A stretch of DNA of 57,070 nucleotides from an uncultured Pelagibacteraceae bacterium. GTDB lineage: Bacteria > Pseudomonadota > Alphaproteobacteria > Pelagibacterales > Pelagibacteraceae. How positions within the stretch are numbered: the stretch's first letter is position 1; every line of letters begins with the position of its first letter. Location of the stretch: contig CACGLD010000004.1 of assembly GCA_902573755.1 (NCBI GenBank), forward strand, positions 1 to 57,070. Direction: 5' to 3'. Shown here piece by piece: positions 25,972-35,932 of this stretch. The notes beneath the pieces were generated by a model, which saw nothing but the letters and a program-made list of their open reading frames with translations, had not been told where the DNA came from and did not search any database. Made by a program: the position numbers and the translations under genes.

Positions 25972-27077
25972 AAAACTTTTTAATCGCAAAATCAAGAAGA
26001 CTTAGAAGTACTCCATATACTTCTCGAATTGAGGAACAGGGAGTTACTGCTTATACAATTTATAACCATATGTTGCTTCCAGCTGCCTTTGGTTCAATTG
26101 AAGAATCTTATCATCATTTAAAAGAGCATGTTCAGATCTGGGATGTAGCAGCTGAAAGACAGGTAGAAATTTCAGGAAAAGATTCTGCAAAACTAGTTCA
26201 GTTGATGACTTGTAGAGATTTATCAAAATCTAAAGATGGAAGATGTTATTATTGTCCGATTATAGATGATAATGCTGGTTTAATTAATGATCCAGTTGTT
26301 TTAAGAATTAACGAAAATAAATGGTGGATTTCTATTGCAGATACGGACGTAATATTATTTGCTAAAGGATTAGCAATTGGAAATAAATTTGATGTTGAAA
26401 TCACAGAGCCAAAAGTTGATATCATGGCTATACAAGGTCCAAAATCATTTAAATTGATGGAAAAAATATTTGGAGAACAGATCACAAAATTAAAATTTTT
26501 TGGTTTTGATTATTTTGAATTTGGAGGTGCAAAACACCTTATCGCACAATCTGGATGGTCTAAACAAGGAGGCTATGAAGTATATGTTCAAAATACAGAA
26601 GCAGGCTTAAAACTGTATGATCATTTATTTGAAATTGGAAAAGAATTTAATGTTAAACCAGGATGTCCTAATTTGATTGAACGAATAGAAAGTGGACTGC
26701 TATCTCATGGAAATGATATGGATAATGGAGATAATCCTTATGAATGTGGTTTCGATAAATATATTAACATTGATAGTGATGTTATCTTTTTAGGAAAAGA
26801 AAAATTGAAGACAATTAAATCTGAAGGAATAAATAAAAAATTAATGGGAGTTAAATTTGATATAGAGAAAATAAGTTTAACAGGATCTTTAGATCTTACT
26901 GATGATCAGAACAACATCGTTGGAGAATTACGGTCAGCATGCTATTCACCACATTTTAAAAAAGTGATTGGTATTGCCATGATGAAAAAATCACATTGGA
27001 ATGTAGACCAGAAGGTAAAAGCAAGCATAAATAGTGATATTTGCAGTGGTAAAGTTTGCGATTTACCTTTTATTTAG
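25968..27077 (+). CDS. dmdA: Dimethylsulfoniopropionate demethylase DmdA
   Basis: Tetrahydrofolate-dependent transfer of a methyl group from DMSP, yielding methylmercaptopropionate and 5-methyl-THF; cytoplasmic, GcvT-fold. The length of 369 residues equals the Pelagibacter enzyme as I remember it. The N-terminal stretch ([20 protein letters not shown], then [14 protein letters not shown]), [45 protein letters not shown] and the C-terminal [15 protein letters not shown] follow that enzyme almost residue for residue. Ordinary glycine-cleavage T-proteins lack these stretches. The start overlaps the hydrolase stop; asd follows after 15 bases. This gene is the strongest evidence for SAR11. Confidence 0.97.
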   Translation: MKNFLIAKSRRLRSTPYTSRIEEQGVTAYTIYNHMLLPAAFGSIEESYHHLKEHVQIWDVAAERQVEISGKDSAKLVQLMTCRDLSKSKDGRCYYCPIIDDNAGLINDPVVLRINENKWWISIADTDVILFAKGLAIGNKFDVEITEPKVDIMAIQGPKSFKLMEKIFGEQITKLKFFGFDYFEFGGAKHLIAQSGWSKQGGYEVYVQNTEAGLKLYDHLFEIGKEFNVKPGCPNLIERIESGLLSHGNDMDNGDNPYECGFDKYINIDSDVIFLGKEKLKTIKSEGINKKLMGVKFDIEKISLTGSLDLTDDQNNIVGELRSACYSPHFKKVIGIAMMKKSHWNVDQKVKASINSDICSGKVCDLPFI

Positions 27078-27092
27078 TATAACAGCTTTAAA

Positions 27093-28088
27093 ATGAACAT
27101 AGCTATAGTAGGTGCAACAGGAAATGTTGGTAGAAAAACACTTGAGGTATTTGATAAAAAAAACTTCAAGTTTGAGGATCTATATTTAGTTGCCTCAGAA
27201 AAAAGTGCAGGAAAAAAAATCTCTTTTAGAAATAAAGAGTATGTTATTGAAAATTTAGAGACATACGATTTTTCAAAAGCAGATATAACTTTTTTTGCAG
27301 CTGGAGGAAAAATTGCTGAAAAATATGCAGAAAAAGCTGCCAAGCACACAATTGTAATTGATAATTCGAGTTTTTTTAGAATGGATCCAGATGTTCCATT
27401 GATTGTCCCACAAGTGAATGCAGCTGAAATTAAAAATATGAAAAAAAATATTATTGCAAATCCAAATTGTTCTACAGCACAACTTGTTATAGCACTTAAA
27501 CCACTACATAATTTATTCAAAATAAAAAGAGTTGTAGTTTCAACTTACCAATCTGTTTCGGGTGGTGGCAAAAGTCCAATGGACGAATTAATAGATCAAA
27601 CTAAACAATATTTAGATGGAAAAAAAATAGAGTCAAAAAATTTTACTAAACAAATCGCTTTTAATGTTATTCCACATATCGATGTTTTTGCTGATGATGG
27701 ATATACAAAAGAAGAATTAAAAATGACAAATGAAACAAAAAAAATATTAGATGATTCAATAGAACTTACAGCTACATGTGTAAGAATTCCTGTTTTAGTT
27801 TCTCATTCAGAGTCTGTTAATATAGAATTTGAAAAACCATATACTTTAGAAAAAGTGAGAGATGTTTTAAGTAAAGCAGATGGTTGTGAGGTTATTGATA
27901 AAAGAGAAAATGGAGGTTATAGCACACCATTTGAGGCAGCTGGGAGTGATGAGACATATATATCTAGAATTAGAGAAGACAAAACTAAAAAAAATTCATT
28001 AAATTTGTGGATTGTATCAGATAACCTACTTAGAGGTGCAGCACTTAATTCTGTTGAAATTGCTGAAACAATTATTAACTCAAAATAA
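27093..28088 (+). CDS. asd: Aspartate-semialdehyde dehydrogenase
   Basis: NADPH-dependent reduction of aspartyl phosphate to the semialdehyde, the branch point to lysine, threonine and methionine; 331 residues. N-terminal VGATGNVGRKTLEVF binds NADP; the catalytic cysteine is in NPNCSTAQLV (about C128), and the substrate region VRIPVLVSHSESVNIEF holds the conserved histidine. It lies between dmdA and the sdh genes with gaps of 15 and 3 bases, so it is part of the same transcript. Confidence 0.96.
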   Translation: MNIAIVGATGNVGRKTLEVFDKKNFKFEDLYLVASEKSAGKKISFRNKEYVIENLETYDFSKADITFFAAGGKIAEKYAEKAAKHTIVIDNSSFFRMDPDVPLIVPQVNAAEIKNMKKNIIANPNCSTAQLVIALKPLHNLFKIKRVVVSTYQSVSGGGKSPMDELIDQTKQYLDGKKIESKNFTKQIAFNVIPHIDVFADDGYTKEELKMTNETKKILDDSIELTATCVRIPVLVSHSESVNIEFEKPYTLEKVRDVLSKADGCEVIDKRENGGYSTPFEAAGSDETYISRIREDKTKKNSLNLWIVSDNLLRGAALNSVEIAETIINSK

Positions 28089-28091
28089 AAT

Positions 28092-28472
28092 ATGGAAGAC
28101 AGACCTTTATCACCACACATACAGATTTATAAATGGCATATTTCTTCATTAGTATCTATTTCACATAGAATTACAGGAATAATTAATTTTTTTGCGATCA
28201 CATTAATCTGTATTTGGTTTGCATTAATGCTTTTAGGAGAAAGTGATTATCAAATTATTAAAATTTTTTTAGAAACTTTTTTAGGTAAGTTTATTTTAAT
28301 CGGAATAACCTGGTCATTTAGTTTTCAAATGTTAAGTGAAGTAAGACATTTGATTATGGATTTAGGTTATGGATTTGAATTACAAACAACAAAAATTACA
28401 GGTTTGTTAGTTATTTTCGGCTCGATTGTTTTAACTATCTTAATTTATTTAATTGGCAGAGGATTAATATAA
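28092..28472 (+). CDS. sdhC: Succinate dehydrogenase cytochrome b556 subunit
   Basis: Membrane anchor with three helices, 126 residues, that binds ubiquinone and haem b. Starts EDRPLSPHIQIYKW. SISHRITGI (S24, R26 region) matches the quinone-site motif and VRHLIMDLGYG (H86) carries the expected haem ligand. The stop overlaps sdhD by one base (TAATG). It forms complex II with the next three products. Confidence 0.94.
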   Translation: MEDRPLSPHIQIYKWHISSLVSISHRITGIINFFAITLICIWFALMLLGESDYQIIKIFLETFLGKFILIGITWSFSFQMLSEVRHLIMDLGYGFELQTTKITGLLVIFGSIVLTILIYLIGRGLI

Positions 28473-28801
28473 TGCTTCCAGTAACAAAAAAATGGTTATT
28501 CTTAAAAATTAGTTCTGCAATCTTATTACCTTTAATGCTTTGGTTTATTATAAATTTAGTGAATATCTATGATAAAAGTTATTTTGAAATAGTGAATTTT
28601 TTAACAACACAACCATCTAAATTCCTAATTGGATTATTTTTAGTTATTGCTTATTTTTTTTCAGCTTTGACTATAAGTGAGGTTTTTGAAGACTATATTA
28701 ACGATAAAAAAACCAAAAATGCCGCAAACAAAGTCCTAAATTTTTTTGCTATAACAATTCCAGTAATTACAATAATTGTAATTTTTAACTTAAATACATG
28801 A
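28472..28801 (+). CDS. sdhD: Succinate dehydrogenase membrane anchor subunit SdhD, without the usual haem-ligand His
   Basis: 109 residues with three hydrophobic helices. Position between sdhC and sdhA and the EDYI motif (D74, Y75) identify SdhD. In E. coli the second haem ligand is a histidine 11 residues before the Asp of this DY motif; here that position is Phe63, and no histidine occurs anywhere in the protein. The quinone-site Tyr is kept. It may bind haem through SdhC alone or use a different ligand. The 3' end overlaps sdhA by 4 bases. Confidence 0.85.
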   Translation: MLPVTKKWLFLKISSAILLPLMLWFIINLVNIYDKSYFEIVNFLTTQPSKFLIGLFLVIAYFFSALTISEVFEDYINDKKTKNAANKVLNFFAITIPVITIIVIFNLNT

Positions 28802-30573
28802 AAGCATATAATATTATAGACCATGAGTATGATGTTGTTGTACTTGGTGCAGGTGGATCAGGTTTAAGAGCGGCAGTAGGGCTCAGCGAAGCTGGCTTAA
28901 AAACAGCTTGTATCTCAAAAGTATTTCCTACCAGAAGTCATACATCAGCTGCACAAGGTGGAATATCAGCAGCACTAGGAAATATGGGGGAAGATGATTG
29001 GAGATGGCACATGTATGACACTGTCAAAGGTGCAGATTGGTTGGGTGATCAAGATAGTATTGAATATCTTTGTAAAGAAGCACCTAAAGCAGTTTTAGAG
29101 TTAGAAAAATATGGAGTTCCATTTAGCAGAACTGAAGAAGGAAAAATTTATCAAAGACCATTTGGTGGAATGACAAAAAATTATGGAAATGGAATAGTTC
29201 AAAGAACTTGTGCAGCAGCTGATAGAACAGGACATGCTATTTTACACACATTATATGGACAAGCGTTAAAGCATAATACAGAATTTTTTATAGAATATTT
29301 TGCATTAGATTTGTTGATGAAGAATGGAGAATGCAAAGGTCTAATTGCTTGGAATTTGAATGATGGCACAATTCATAGATTTAGAGCACACACAGTAATT
29401 ATTGCTACAGGTGGTTATGGAAAAGTTTACTATTCAGCAACATCAGCACATACTTGCACTGGTGATGGTAATGCAATGGTTTTAAGAGCTGGACTGCCGC
29501 TTCAGGATATGGAGTTTGTTCAATTTCACCCAACAGGAATTTATGGCCACGGCACATTAATAACAGAAGGTGCGCGAGGAGAAGGGGGTTATCTTACAAA
29601 TTCTAAAGGTGAAAGATTTATGGAAAGATATGCTCCAAATGCAAAAGATTTAGCATCAAGAGATGTTGTTAGCAGATCTATGTCAATTGAGATTAATGAG
29701 GGAAGAGGTGTTGGAAAAGATCAAGACCATGTTCATTTGAACCTAAGTCACTTAGATAAAGATATTATTGAAAGCAGGCTTCCTGGAATTACTGATGCAG
29801 CGAGATTATTTGCAAATGTAGATGTAACTAAAGAACCAATTCCTGTTGTGCCAACAGTTCATTATAATATGGGTGGTATTCCAACAAACTATAAAGCTGA
29901 AGTATTAACTGTAAATGGCTCAGAAAAAACTGTTCCAGGTTTAATGGCCATAGGAGAAGCGGCATGTGTCTCTGTTCACGGAGCAAATAGACTTGGTTCT
30001 AATTCTTTAATTGATTTAGTAGTATTTGGAAGAGCAGCAGCAAAAAGAGCAGCTGAATTAGTTAAGCCAGGAACACCTCATGAAGAAATTCCTGAGTCAG
30101 AAACACAAAAATGTTTAGATAGATTTGATAAACTTAGAAATGCACAAGGAAATAATAGTACTGCAGAACTTAGACTTTCAATGCAAAAAACTATGCAGTC
30201 GAAATGTGCAGTTTTTAGAACAGAAAAAAATCTTAAAGAAGGCGTTGATGAGATTAAAAAAACCTATGATGGTATGGACTCGATTTCAGTTAAAGATAGG
30301 TCTTTGGTATTTAATACTGATTTAGTTGAAACATTAGAATTTGATAATTTAATAAGACAAGCGGTAACTACTGTAGAATCTGCATATCATAGAAAAGAGA
30401 GCAGAGGTGCTCACGCGAGAGATGACTATCCAAAAAGAGATGATGAAAAGTTTATGCAACATACTCTTGCTTGGTGTGATGGAAAAAATACAAAAATTAG
30501 TTACAGAGCAGTTCACAAATCAACTTTAACAAATGAAGTTCAATATTTTCCACCACAAGAGCGAGTATATTAA
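28798..30573 (+). CDS. sdhA: Succinate dehydrogenase flavoprotein subunit
   Basis: Oxidises succinate to fumarate in complex II; 591 residues. FAD-binding [17 protein letters not shown] (about 14-30), the covalent FAD histidine in [37 protein letters not shown]-type active site region, and [21 protein letters not shown]. The start overlaps sdhD and the stop overlaps sdhB by one base. It lies directly upstream of the other TCA genes. Confidence 0.98.
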   Translation: MKAYNIIDHEYDVVVLGAGGSGLRAAVGLSEAGLKTACISKVFPTRSHTSAAQGGISAALGNMGEDDWRWHMYDTVKGADWLGDQDSIEYLCKEAPKAVLELEKYGVPFSRTEEGKIYQRPFGGMTKNYGNGIVQRTCAAADRTGHAILHTLYGQALKHNTEFFIEYFALDLLMKNGECKGLIAWNLNDGTIHRFRAHTVIIATGGYGKVYYSATSAHTCTGDGNAMVLRAGLPLQDMEFVQFHPTGIYGHGTLITEGARGEGGYLTNSKGERFMERYAPNAKDLASRDVVSRSMSIEINEGRGVGKDQDHVHLNLSHLDKDIIESRLPGITDAARLFANVDVTKEPIPVVPTVHYNMGGIPTNYKAEVLTVNGSEKTVPGLMAIGEAACVSVHGANRLGSNSLIDLVVFGRAAAKRAAELVKPGTPHEEIPESETQKCLDRFDKLRNAQGNNSTAELRLSMQKTMQSKCAVFRTEKNLKEGVDEIKKTYDGMDSISVKDRSLVFNTDLVETLEFDNLIRQAVTTVESAYHRKESRGAHARDDYPKRDDEKFMQHTLAWCDGKNTKISYRAVHKSTLTNEVQYFPPQERVY

Positions 30574-31352
30574 TGGTTCAGCTAAGCTTACCTAAAAATT
30601 CAGAGGTTAAAAAAGGCAAATATTTTAAAGACAAAACTGGATCTAAAAATTTAAGAAAAGTAAATATTTATAGATGGGATCCATCGACAGAAGAGAATCC
30701 TAGGATTGATACATACGAAGTTGATATGGATAATTGTCCATCTAAGGTGCTGGATATTTTAAATAAAATTAAAAACGAAATTGATCCTACATTGGCCTAT
30801 AGAAGGTCTTGTGCTCATGGTGTTTGTGGTTCTTGTGCTATGAATATGGGAGGAAAAAACGGACTAGCTTGCACAACTCCTCATGCAGAGATAGACGGTG
30901 ACATCGATATTTATCCTCTACCTCATTTAAAAGTTAAAAGAGATTTGATTGGTGATTTAGATGGCTTATATAAACAATATCAATCTATTGAACCTTGGTT
31001 AAAAAATAACTCAACAAAACAGACAACAGAAATTTATCAGTCTAAAGAAGATAGAGCAAAACTTGATGGTGCTTACGAATGCATTATGTGTGCTTGCTGT
31101 TCTACATCTTGCCCAAGTTATTGGTGGAATGGAGATAAATATTTAGGTCCAGCAGTTCTGCTACAAGCTTATAGATGGATTATTGATAGTAGAGATGAGG
31201 AGAGAAAAGCTAGATTAAAAAAAGTTTCAGATGAATTAAAATTATATAGATGCCATACAATATTAAATTGTACAAATGCATGTCCTAAGGGCTTGAATCC
31301 AGCAAAAGCTATAGCTGAAATAAAAAAAATGTTAGCAACAGCTAATGTTTAA
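30573..31352 (+). CDS. sdhB: Succinate dehydrogenase iron-sulfur subunit
   Basis: Carries electrons from FAD to quinone; 259 residues. The [2Fe-2S] ligands are C80, C85, C88 and C100 ([10 protein letters not shown] then LAC). The [4Fe-4S]/[3Fe-4S] ligands fall in [12 protein letters not shown] (from C170) and [12 protein letters not shown] (C227, C233, C237). All expected cysteines are present. A gap of 39 bases with no clear terminator leads to mmsA. Confidence 0.98.
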   Translation: MVQLSLPKNSEVKKGKYFKDKTGSKNLRKVNIYRWDPSTEENPRIDTYEVDMDNCPSKVLDILNKIKNEIDPTLAYRRSCAHGVCGSCAMNMGGKNGLACTTPHAEIDGDIDIYPLPHLKVKRDLIGDLDGLYKQYQSIEPWLKNNSTKQTTEIYQSKEDRAKLDGAYECIMCACCSTSCPSYWWNGDKYLGPAVLLQAYRWIIDSRDEERKARLKKVSDELKLYRCHTILNCTNACPKGLNPAKAIAEIKKMLATANV

Positions 31353-31391
31353 ATAGACTATTCGATATTTTTGATCTAAAACACCGTATTC

Positions 31392-32885
31392 ATGAAATTA
31401 ATAGAACACTTCGTAAACGGTAAAATAATTCCGGGATCTTCAGATAAAAAAGGAAAAGTCTTTAATCCAGCAACTGGCGAACAAGAGTCAGAGGTAAGAC
31501 TTGCCTCAAAATCTGATCTAGACAGTGCTGTTGAGGTAGCAAAAAAAGCATTTGAAACTTGGTCTTTAAAACCTGCTCTACAAAGAGCTAGAATAATATT
31601 TAAATTTAAAGAATTAATTGAAAAAAATTCTGATGAGTTAACGAAGTTAATAGTTTCAGAACATGGAAAAGTTTATGAAGATGCAAGAGGATCTTTAACC
31701 AGAGGACTTGAGGTGGTAGAATTTGCTTGTGGAATACCACATTTATTAAAAGGTGAGTTTTCAGAAAATGTTGGTACCAATGTTGATAGTTGGTCAATCA
31801 GACAACCATTAGGAGTTGTTGCAGGTATCACACCTTTTAATTTTCCTGCTATGGTACCAATGTGGATGTTTCCAATAGCAATAGCTTGTGGAAACACTTT
31901 TATTCTTAAACCATCAGAAAAAGACCCTTCTTGCGCAATAAGATTAGCAGAATTACTTTCTGAGGCGGGTCTTCCAGAAGGAGTATTTAACGTAATAAAT
32001 GGAGATAAAGAAGCTGTTGATGCAATTTTAGAAAACAAAGATATCAAAGCTGTTAGTTTTGTAGGATCTACTCCTATTGCAAAATATATTTATGAAAATT
32101 CAGCTAAAAATGAAAAAAGAGTTCAAGCTTTGGGTGGAGCAAAAAACCATTTAGTTGTTATGCCAGATTGTGATTTAGATGGTGCAGTAAATGGTTTAAT
32201 GGGCGCCGCTTATGGTTCAGCTGGAGAAAGATGTATGGCTCAATCAGTTGCTGTTGCGGTTGGAGATATCGGTGATGAACTTGTATCAAGATTATCAAAA
32301 AAAGCTGAAGCTTTAAAAGTTGGTCCTGGAATGGATAAAGCATCAGAAATGGGACCTTTAGTTACAAAAGAACATTTAGAAAAAGTTACAAGTTACGTTG
32401 ATTTAGGTGTCAAGGAAGGTGCAAAGCTAGTGGTTGATGGAAGAGGTTTAAAACTTCAAGGCTATGAAAATGGTTTCTATATAGGTGGATGTTTATTTGA
32501 TCATGTAAATAAAGATATGAGAATTTACAAAGAAGAAATATTCGGTCCAGTCTTATCAGTTGTTCGAGTAAAAACTTTTGAAGAAGCTGCAAAATTAATT
32601 AACGACCATGAGTATGGAAATGGAGTTAGTATTTATACAAGAGACGGTGATGCAGGCAGAACTTTTGCAAGTAAAATTCAAGTAGGTATGGTTGGTATTA
32701 ACGTGCCGATCCCAGTTCCAATGGCATTCCATAGTTTTGGTGGTTGGAAAAGATCATTATTTGGAGATAGTGGAATGCATGGTATGGAAGGAATAAAATT
32801 TTATACTAAACTTAAAACAGTAACATCCAGATGGCCTTCAGGTGTCCGATCAAATGCGGAATTTGTTATGCCAACAATGAAATAA
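31392..32885 (+). CDS. mmsA: Methylmalonate-semialdehyde dehydrogenase (CoA-acylating)
   Basis: Aldehyde dehydrogenase family, 497 residues. It follows MmsA in the N-terminal HFVNGKIIPGS, TPFNFPAMVPMWMFPIAIACG, the catalytic cysteine in SAGERCMAQS (about C281) and the C-terminal AFHSFGGWKRSLFGD. Converts methylmalonate semialdehyde to propionyl-CoA and malonate semialdehyde to acetyl-CoA. It sits inside the TCA-cycle cluster, downstream of the DMSP genes, so it may handle C3 products from DMSP/acrylate as well as valine breakdown (inference). Confidence 0.92.
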   Translation: MKLIEHFVNGKIIPGSSDKKGKVFNPATGEQESEVRLASKSDLDSAVEVAKKAFETWSLKPALQRARIIFKFKELIEKNSDELTKLIVSEHGKVYEDARGSLTRGLEVVEFACGIPHLLKGEFSENVGTNVDSWSIRQPLGVVAGITPFNFPAMVPMWMFPIAIACGNTFILKPSEKDPSCAIRLAELLSEAGLPEGVFNVINGDKEAVDAILENKDIKAVSFVGSTPIAKYIYENSAKNEKRVQALGGAKNHLVVMPDCDLDGAVNGLMGAAYGSAGERCMAQSVAVAVGDIGDELVSRLSKKAEALKVGPGMDKASEMGPLVTKEHLEKVTSYVDLGVKEGAKLVVDGRGLKLQGYENGFYIGGCLFDHVNKDMRIYKEEIFGPVLSVVRVKTFEEAAKLINDHEYGNGVSIYTRDGDAGRTFASKIQVGMVGINVPIPVPMAFHSFGGWKRSLFGDSGMHGMEGIKFYTKLKTVTSRWPSGVRSNAEFVMPTMK

Positions 32886-32894
32886 AGGAAATAA

Positions 32895-33857
32895 ATGACA
32901 AAAATATCTTTAATTGGTGCAGGCCAAATAGGTGGAACTCTTGCACATTTAATAGGAACAAAAGAACTAGTTAATGAAGTGGTTTTATTTGATGTAGCTA
33001 GTGGTATTGCAAAAGGAAAGGCATTAGATATTGCTCAATCTTCTTCAGTAGATGGATTTAATGTTAGGTTTTCAGGAACTGATAACTATGAGGATATAAA
33101 AGACTCAGATGTAATTATAATTACAGCAGGTGTTCCAAGAAAACCTGGAATGAGCCGAGACGATCTTCTTGGGATTAACTTAAAAATTATTAAACAAGTT
33201 GCTGAGGGGGTTAAGAAAAATGCTCCTAACGCTTTTGTGATTTGTATCACCAATCCTTTAGATGTTATGGTTATGGCATTTCAAAAATTTTCAGGTTTAC
33301 CATCAAATAAAGTTGTTGGTATGGCAGGTATTTTAGATAGTTCGAGATTTAAATTATTTTTATCATTAGAACTAAATGTGCCAGTAAGAGAAATTGAGGC
33401 AATGGTTATGGGTGGTCATGGTGACACTATGGTTCCTATGCCAAGATTTACAAAAATTTCAGGTAAACCATTATTAGATCTTGTAAAGGATGGAAAGATT
33501 TCTTCAGGAAGAGTTGAGGAAATTAATCAAAGAACAAGAGATGGTGGTGCTGAGATTGTTAAATATTTAGAAAAAGGATCAGCCTTTTATGCACCAGCAG
33601 CATCAGGTGTTCAAATGGCAGAAGCTTATTTGAATGATCAGAAAAAGTTATTACCTTGTGCAGTACAATTAAATGGAGAATACGGTGTACAAAATGTTTA
33701 CGCTGGAGTTCCCGTTATCATTGGAAAAGATGGTGTAGAAAAAATCGAGGAGATTGATTTAGATGAAAAAGAAAAAAAAGAATTTATGCACTCAATAGAT
33801 GCTGTAAAAGCTCTATGGGAAGCAGCATCTAAAATAGATCCTGATTTATCTAAATAA
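32895..33857 (+). CDS. mdh: Malate dehydrogenase
   Basis: NAD-dependent malate to oxaloacetate, 320 residues, of the LDH-like type found in alphaproteobacteria. N-terminal [15 protein letters not shown], substrate arginine loop [13 protein letters not shown] (about 79-91), ITNPLDVM, and the catalytic histidine in [10 protein letters not shown]. Start is preceded by AAGGAAA. It is followed by sucC after 2 bases. Confidence 0.97.
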   Translation: MTKISLIGAGQIGGTLAHLIGTKELVNEVVLFDVASGIAKGKALDIAQSSSVDGFNVRFSGTDNYEDIKDSDVIIITAGVPRKPGMSRDDLLGINLKIIKQVAEGVKKNAPNAFVICITNPLDVMVMAFQKFSGLPSNKVVGMAGILDSSRFKLFLSLELNVPVREIEAMVMGGHGDTMVPMPRFTKISGKPLLDLVKDGKISSGRVEEINQRTRDGGAEIVKYLEKGSAFYAPAASGVQMAEAYLNDQKKLLPCAVQLNGEYGVQNVYAGVPVIIGKDGVEKIEEIDLDEKEKKEFMHSIDAVKALWEAASKIDPDLSK

Positions 33858-33859
33858 TA

Positions 33860-35020
33860 ATGAATATTCACGAGCATCAAGCTAAACAAATATTAAAAAA
33901 ATATGGAGCCGTTGTTCCGGAGGGTGTATTTGCACTTGATGTTGATGAGCTTATTGAAAAAGCAAAAGCACTAAAAACTGAGAAATATGTTCTTAAAGCA
34001 CAAATTCACGCGGGCGGCAGAGGGAAAGCTGGTGGTGTAAAAATTTTAAACACTATTGAGGAACTAACAGTAGCAGCTAAAGAATTACTAGGAAAAACAC
34101 TAGTTACTCATCAAACTGGCCCCGAAGGTAGAGAAGTAAAAAGATTATACGTAGAAGAATCATCAAATATAGATAAAGAATTTTACCTATCTTGTCTGGT
34201 TGATAGAGCAAGTTCTAAAATAGCATTTATATCGAGCGACCAAGGAGGGATGGACATTGAAGAAGTTGCAAGCAGTTCACCTGAAAAAATTGTAACCACA
34301 AAAGTTGATATAGGTGATGAAATTTCCGAGACAGATTGTGAAAAAATAATTAATATTTTTAATTTAAATGAAGACGCAAAAAAACAAGCAATAACATTAA
34401 TTAAATCAATATATAAAATGTTTGTGAATACTGATGCAAACATGGTTGAAGTAAATCCATTAATTTTGACAAAAGAGGAAAAAATTGTTTGTTTAGATGC
34501 GAAAGTTAATTTTGACTCTAACGCCTTATTCAGGCATCCAGAAATTGTTGAATTAAGAGATTTGAATGAGGAAGATCCTACCGAGATAGAGGCTAGCAAG
34601 CATGATCTTGCATATATCAAGCTAGATGGAAGTATTGGCTGTATGGTGAATGGAGCAGGATTAGCGATGGCAACAATGGATATAATTAAATTGTATGGTA
34701 AAGAGCCAGCAAATTTTTTAGATGTAGGCGGTGGTGCATCCAAAGAAAAAGTATCTGCTGCATTAAAGATAATTCTCTCAGATAAAAATGTTAAAGGTAT
34801 TTTAATTAATATTTTTGGAGGAATAATGAGATGTGATGTCCTTGCTCAAGGAGTAGTTGATGCAGCTAAAGAAATTAATATTAGTGTACCTCTAGTTGTA
34901 CGATTAGCAGGCACAAATTTTAAAGAGGGAAAAGAAATTCTTGATAATTCTGGATTAAAATTAATTTCTGCAGAAAATTTAGATGATGCTGCCAAGAAAA
35001 TTGTTGAGGCGATAAAATAA
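33860..35020 (+). CDS. sucC: Succinyl-CoA synthetase beta subunit
   Basis: ATP-grasp subunit that makes ATP or GTP from succinyl-CoA, 386 residues. [16 protein letters not shown] is the canonical N-terminus; [16 protein letters not shown] binds nucleotide, and [17 protein letters not shown] with [15 protein letters not shown] form the C-terminal ligase part. Works with SucD, whose gene follows after 1 base. Confidence 0.98.
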   Translation: MNIHEHQAKQILKKYGAVVPEGVFALDVDELIEKAKALKTEKYVLKAQIHAGGRGKAGGVKILNTIEELTVAAKELLGKTLVTHQTGPEGREVKRLYVEESSNIDKEFYLSCLVDRASSKIAFISSDQGGMDIEEVASSSPEKIVTTKVDIGDEISETDCEKIINIFNLNEDAKKQAITLIKSIYKMFVNTDANMVEVNPLILTKEEKIVCLDAKVNFDSNALFRHPEIVELRDLNEEDPTEIEASKHDLAYIKLDGSIGCMVNGAGLAMATMDIIKLYGKEPANFLDVGGGASKEKVSAALKIILSDKNVKGILINIFGGIMRCDVLAQGVVDAAKEINISVPLVVRLAGTNFKEGKEILDNSGLKLISAENLDDAAKKIVEAIK

Positions 35021-35021
35021 A

Positions 35022-35897
35022 ATGTCGGTTTTGGTAAATAAAAATACTAAAGTAATTTGTCAGGGATTTACTGGCTCACATGGAACATTTCATTCAGAGC
35101 AGGCTATAAAATATGGAACCAATATTGTTGGTGGAGTTACGCCAAAGAAAGGTGGACAAAAACATTTGGATAGACCAGTTTTTAATAGCGTTTTAGAGGC
35201 AAAAAATGAAGTAGGAGCAGATGCAACTATGATTTATGTACCTGCTAAATTTGCAGCAGCAGCAATCATTGAAGCTATTGATGCATCAGTTGAACTTATT
35301 GTTTGTATTACGGAGGGAATTCCAATTCAGGATATGCTTAAGGTAAGACAAAAATTAAGTGGATCTAGTAGCAGATTAATTGGACCTAATTGTCCGGGAA
35401 TAATCACACCAGATGAATGTAAAATTGGGATTATGCCGGGAAGTATTCACAAAAGAGGAAGTGTTGGAATTGTATCAAGGTCAGGAACATTGACATATGA
35501 AGCAGTAGCCCAAACAACCGAAAATGGACTTGGTCAATCAACTTGCATTGGTATAGGTGGTGATCCTATTAATGGAACAAATTTTATAGATTGTTTAGAT
35601 TTATTTTTAAATGATGATGAAACAGAATCTATTTTAATGATAGGTGAAATTGGAGGAACAGCCGAAGAAGAAGCAGCTGAATTTATAAAAAATCATAAGA
35701 TTAAAAAACCAATAGTTGGATTTATAGCTGGAATTACAGCTCCTCCAGGAAGGAGAATGGGACATGCTGGCGCCATTATATCAGGTGGCAAGGGTGGAGC
35801 TGAAGATAAAATAAAAAAAATGGAAGAATGTGGTATTACAGTTGCTAAATCACCATCAATTATTGGAAAAACTTTATTTGATAAACTGTCTAATTGA
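35022..35897 (+). CDS. sucD: Succinyl-CoA synthetase alpha subunit
   Basis: CoA-binding and phospho-histidine subunit, 291 residues. [17 protein letters not shown] binds Co[21 protein letters not shown] is conserved; the phosphorylated histidine is in [13 protein letters not shown] (about H248). Full length. A 35-bp gap follows with no hairpin of note, then sucA. Confidence 0.98.
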   Translation: MSVLVNKNTKVICQGFTGSHGTFHSEQAIKYGTNIVGGVTPKKGGQKHLDRPVFNSVLEAKNEVGADATMIYVPAKFAAAAIIEAIDASVELIVCITEGIPIQDMLKVRQKLSGSSSRLIGPNCPGIITPDECKIGIMPGSIHKRGSVGIVSRSGTLTYEAVAQTTENGLGQSTCIGIGGDPINGTNFIDCLDLFLNDDETESILMIGEIGGTAEEEAAEFIKNHKIKKPIVGFIAGITAPPGRRMGHAGAIISGGKGGAEDKIKKMEECGITVAKSPSIIGKTLFDKLSN

Positions 35898-35932
35898 AAA
35901 AAAATATTAGAGGGATATATTAAATAAATAAG

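Noticed and set aside
34183-34743. 186-codon minus-strand frame inside sucC
   Set aside because: Shadow of sucC with Ser/Phe/Ile composition from reversed codons.
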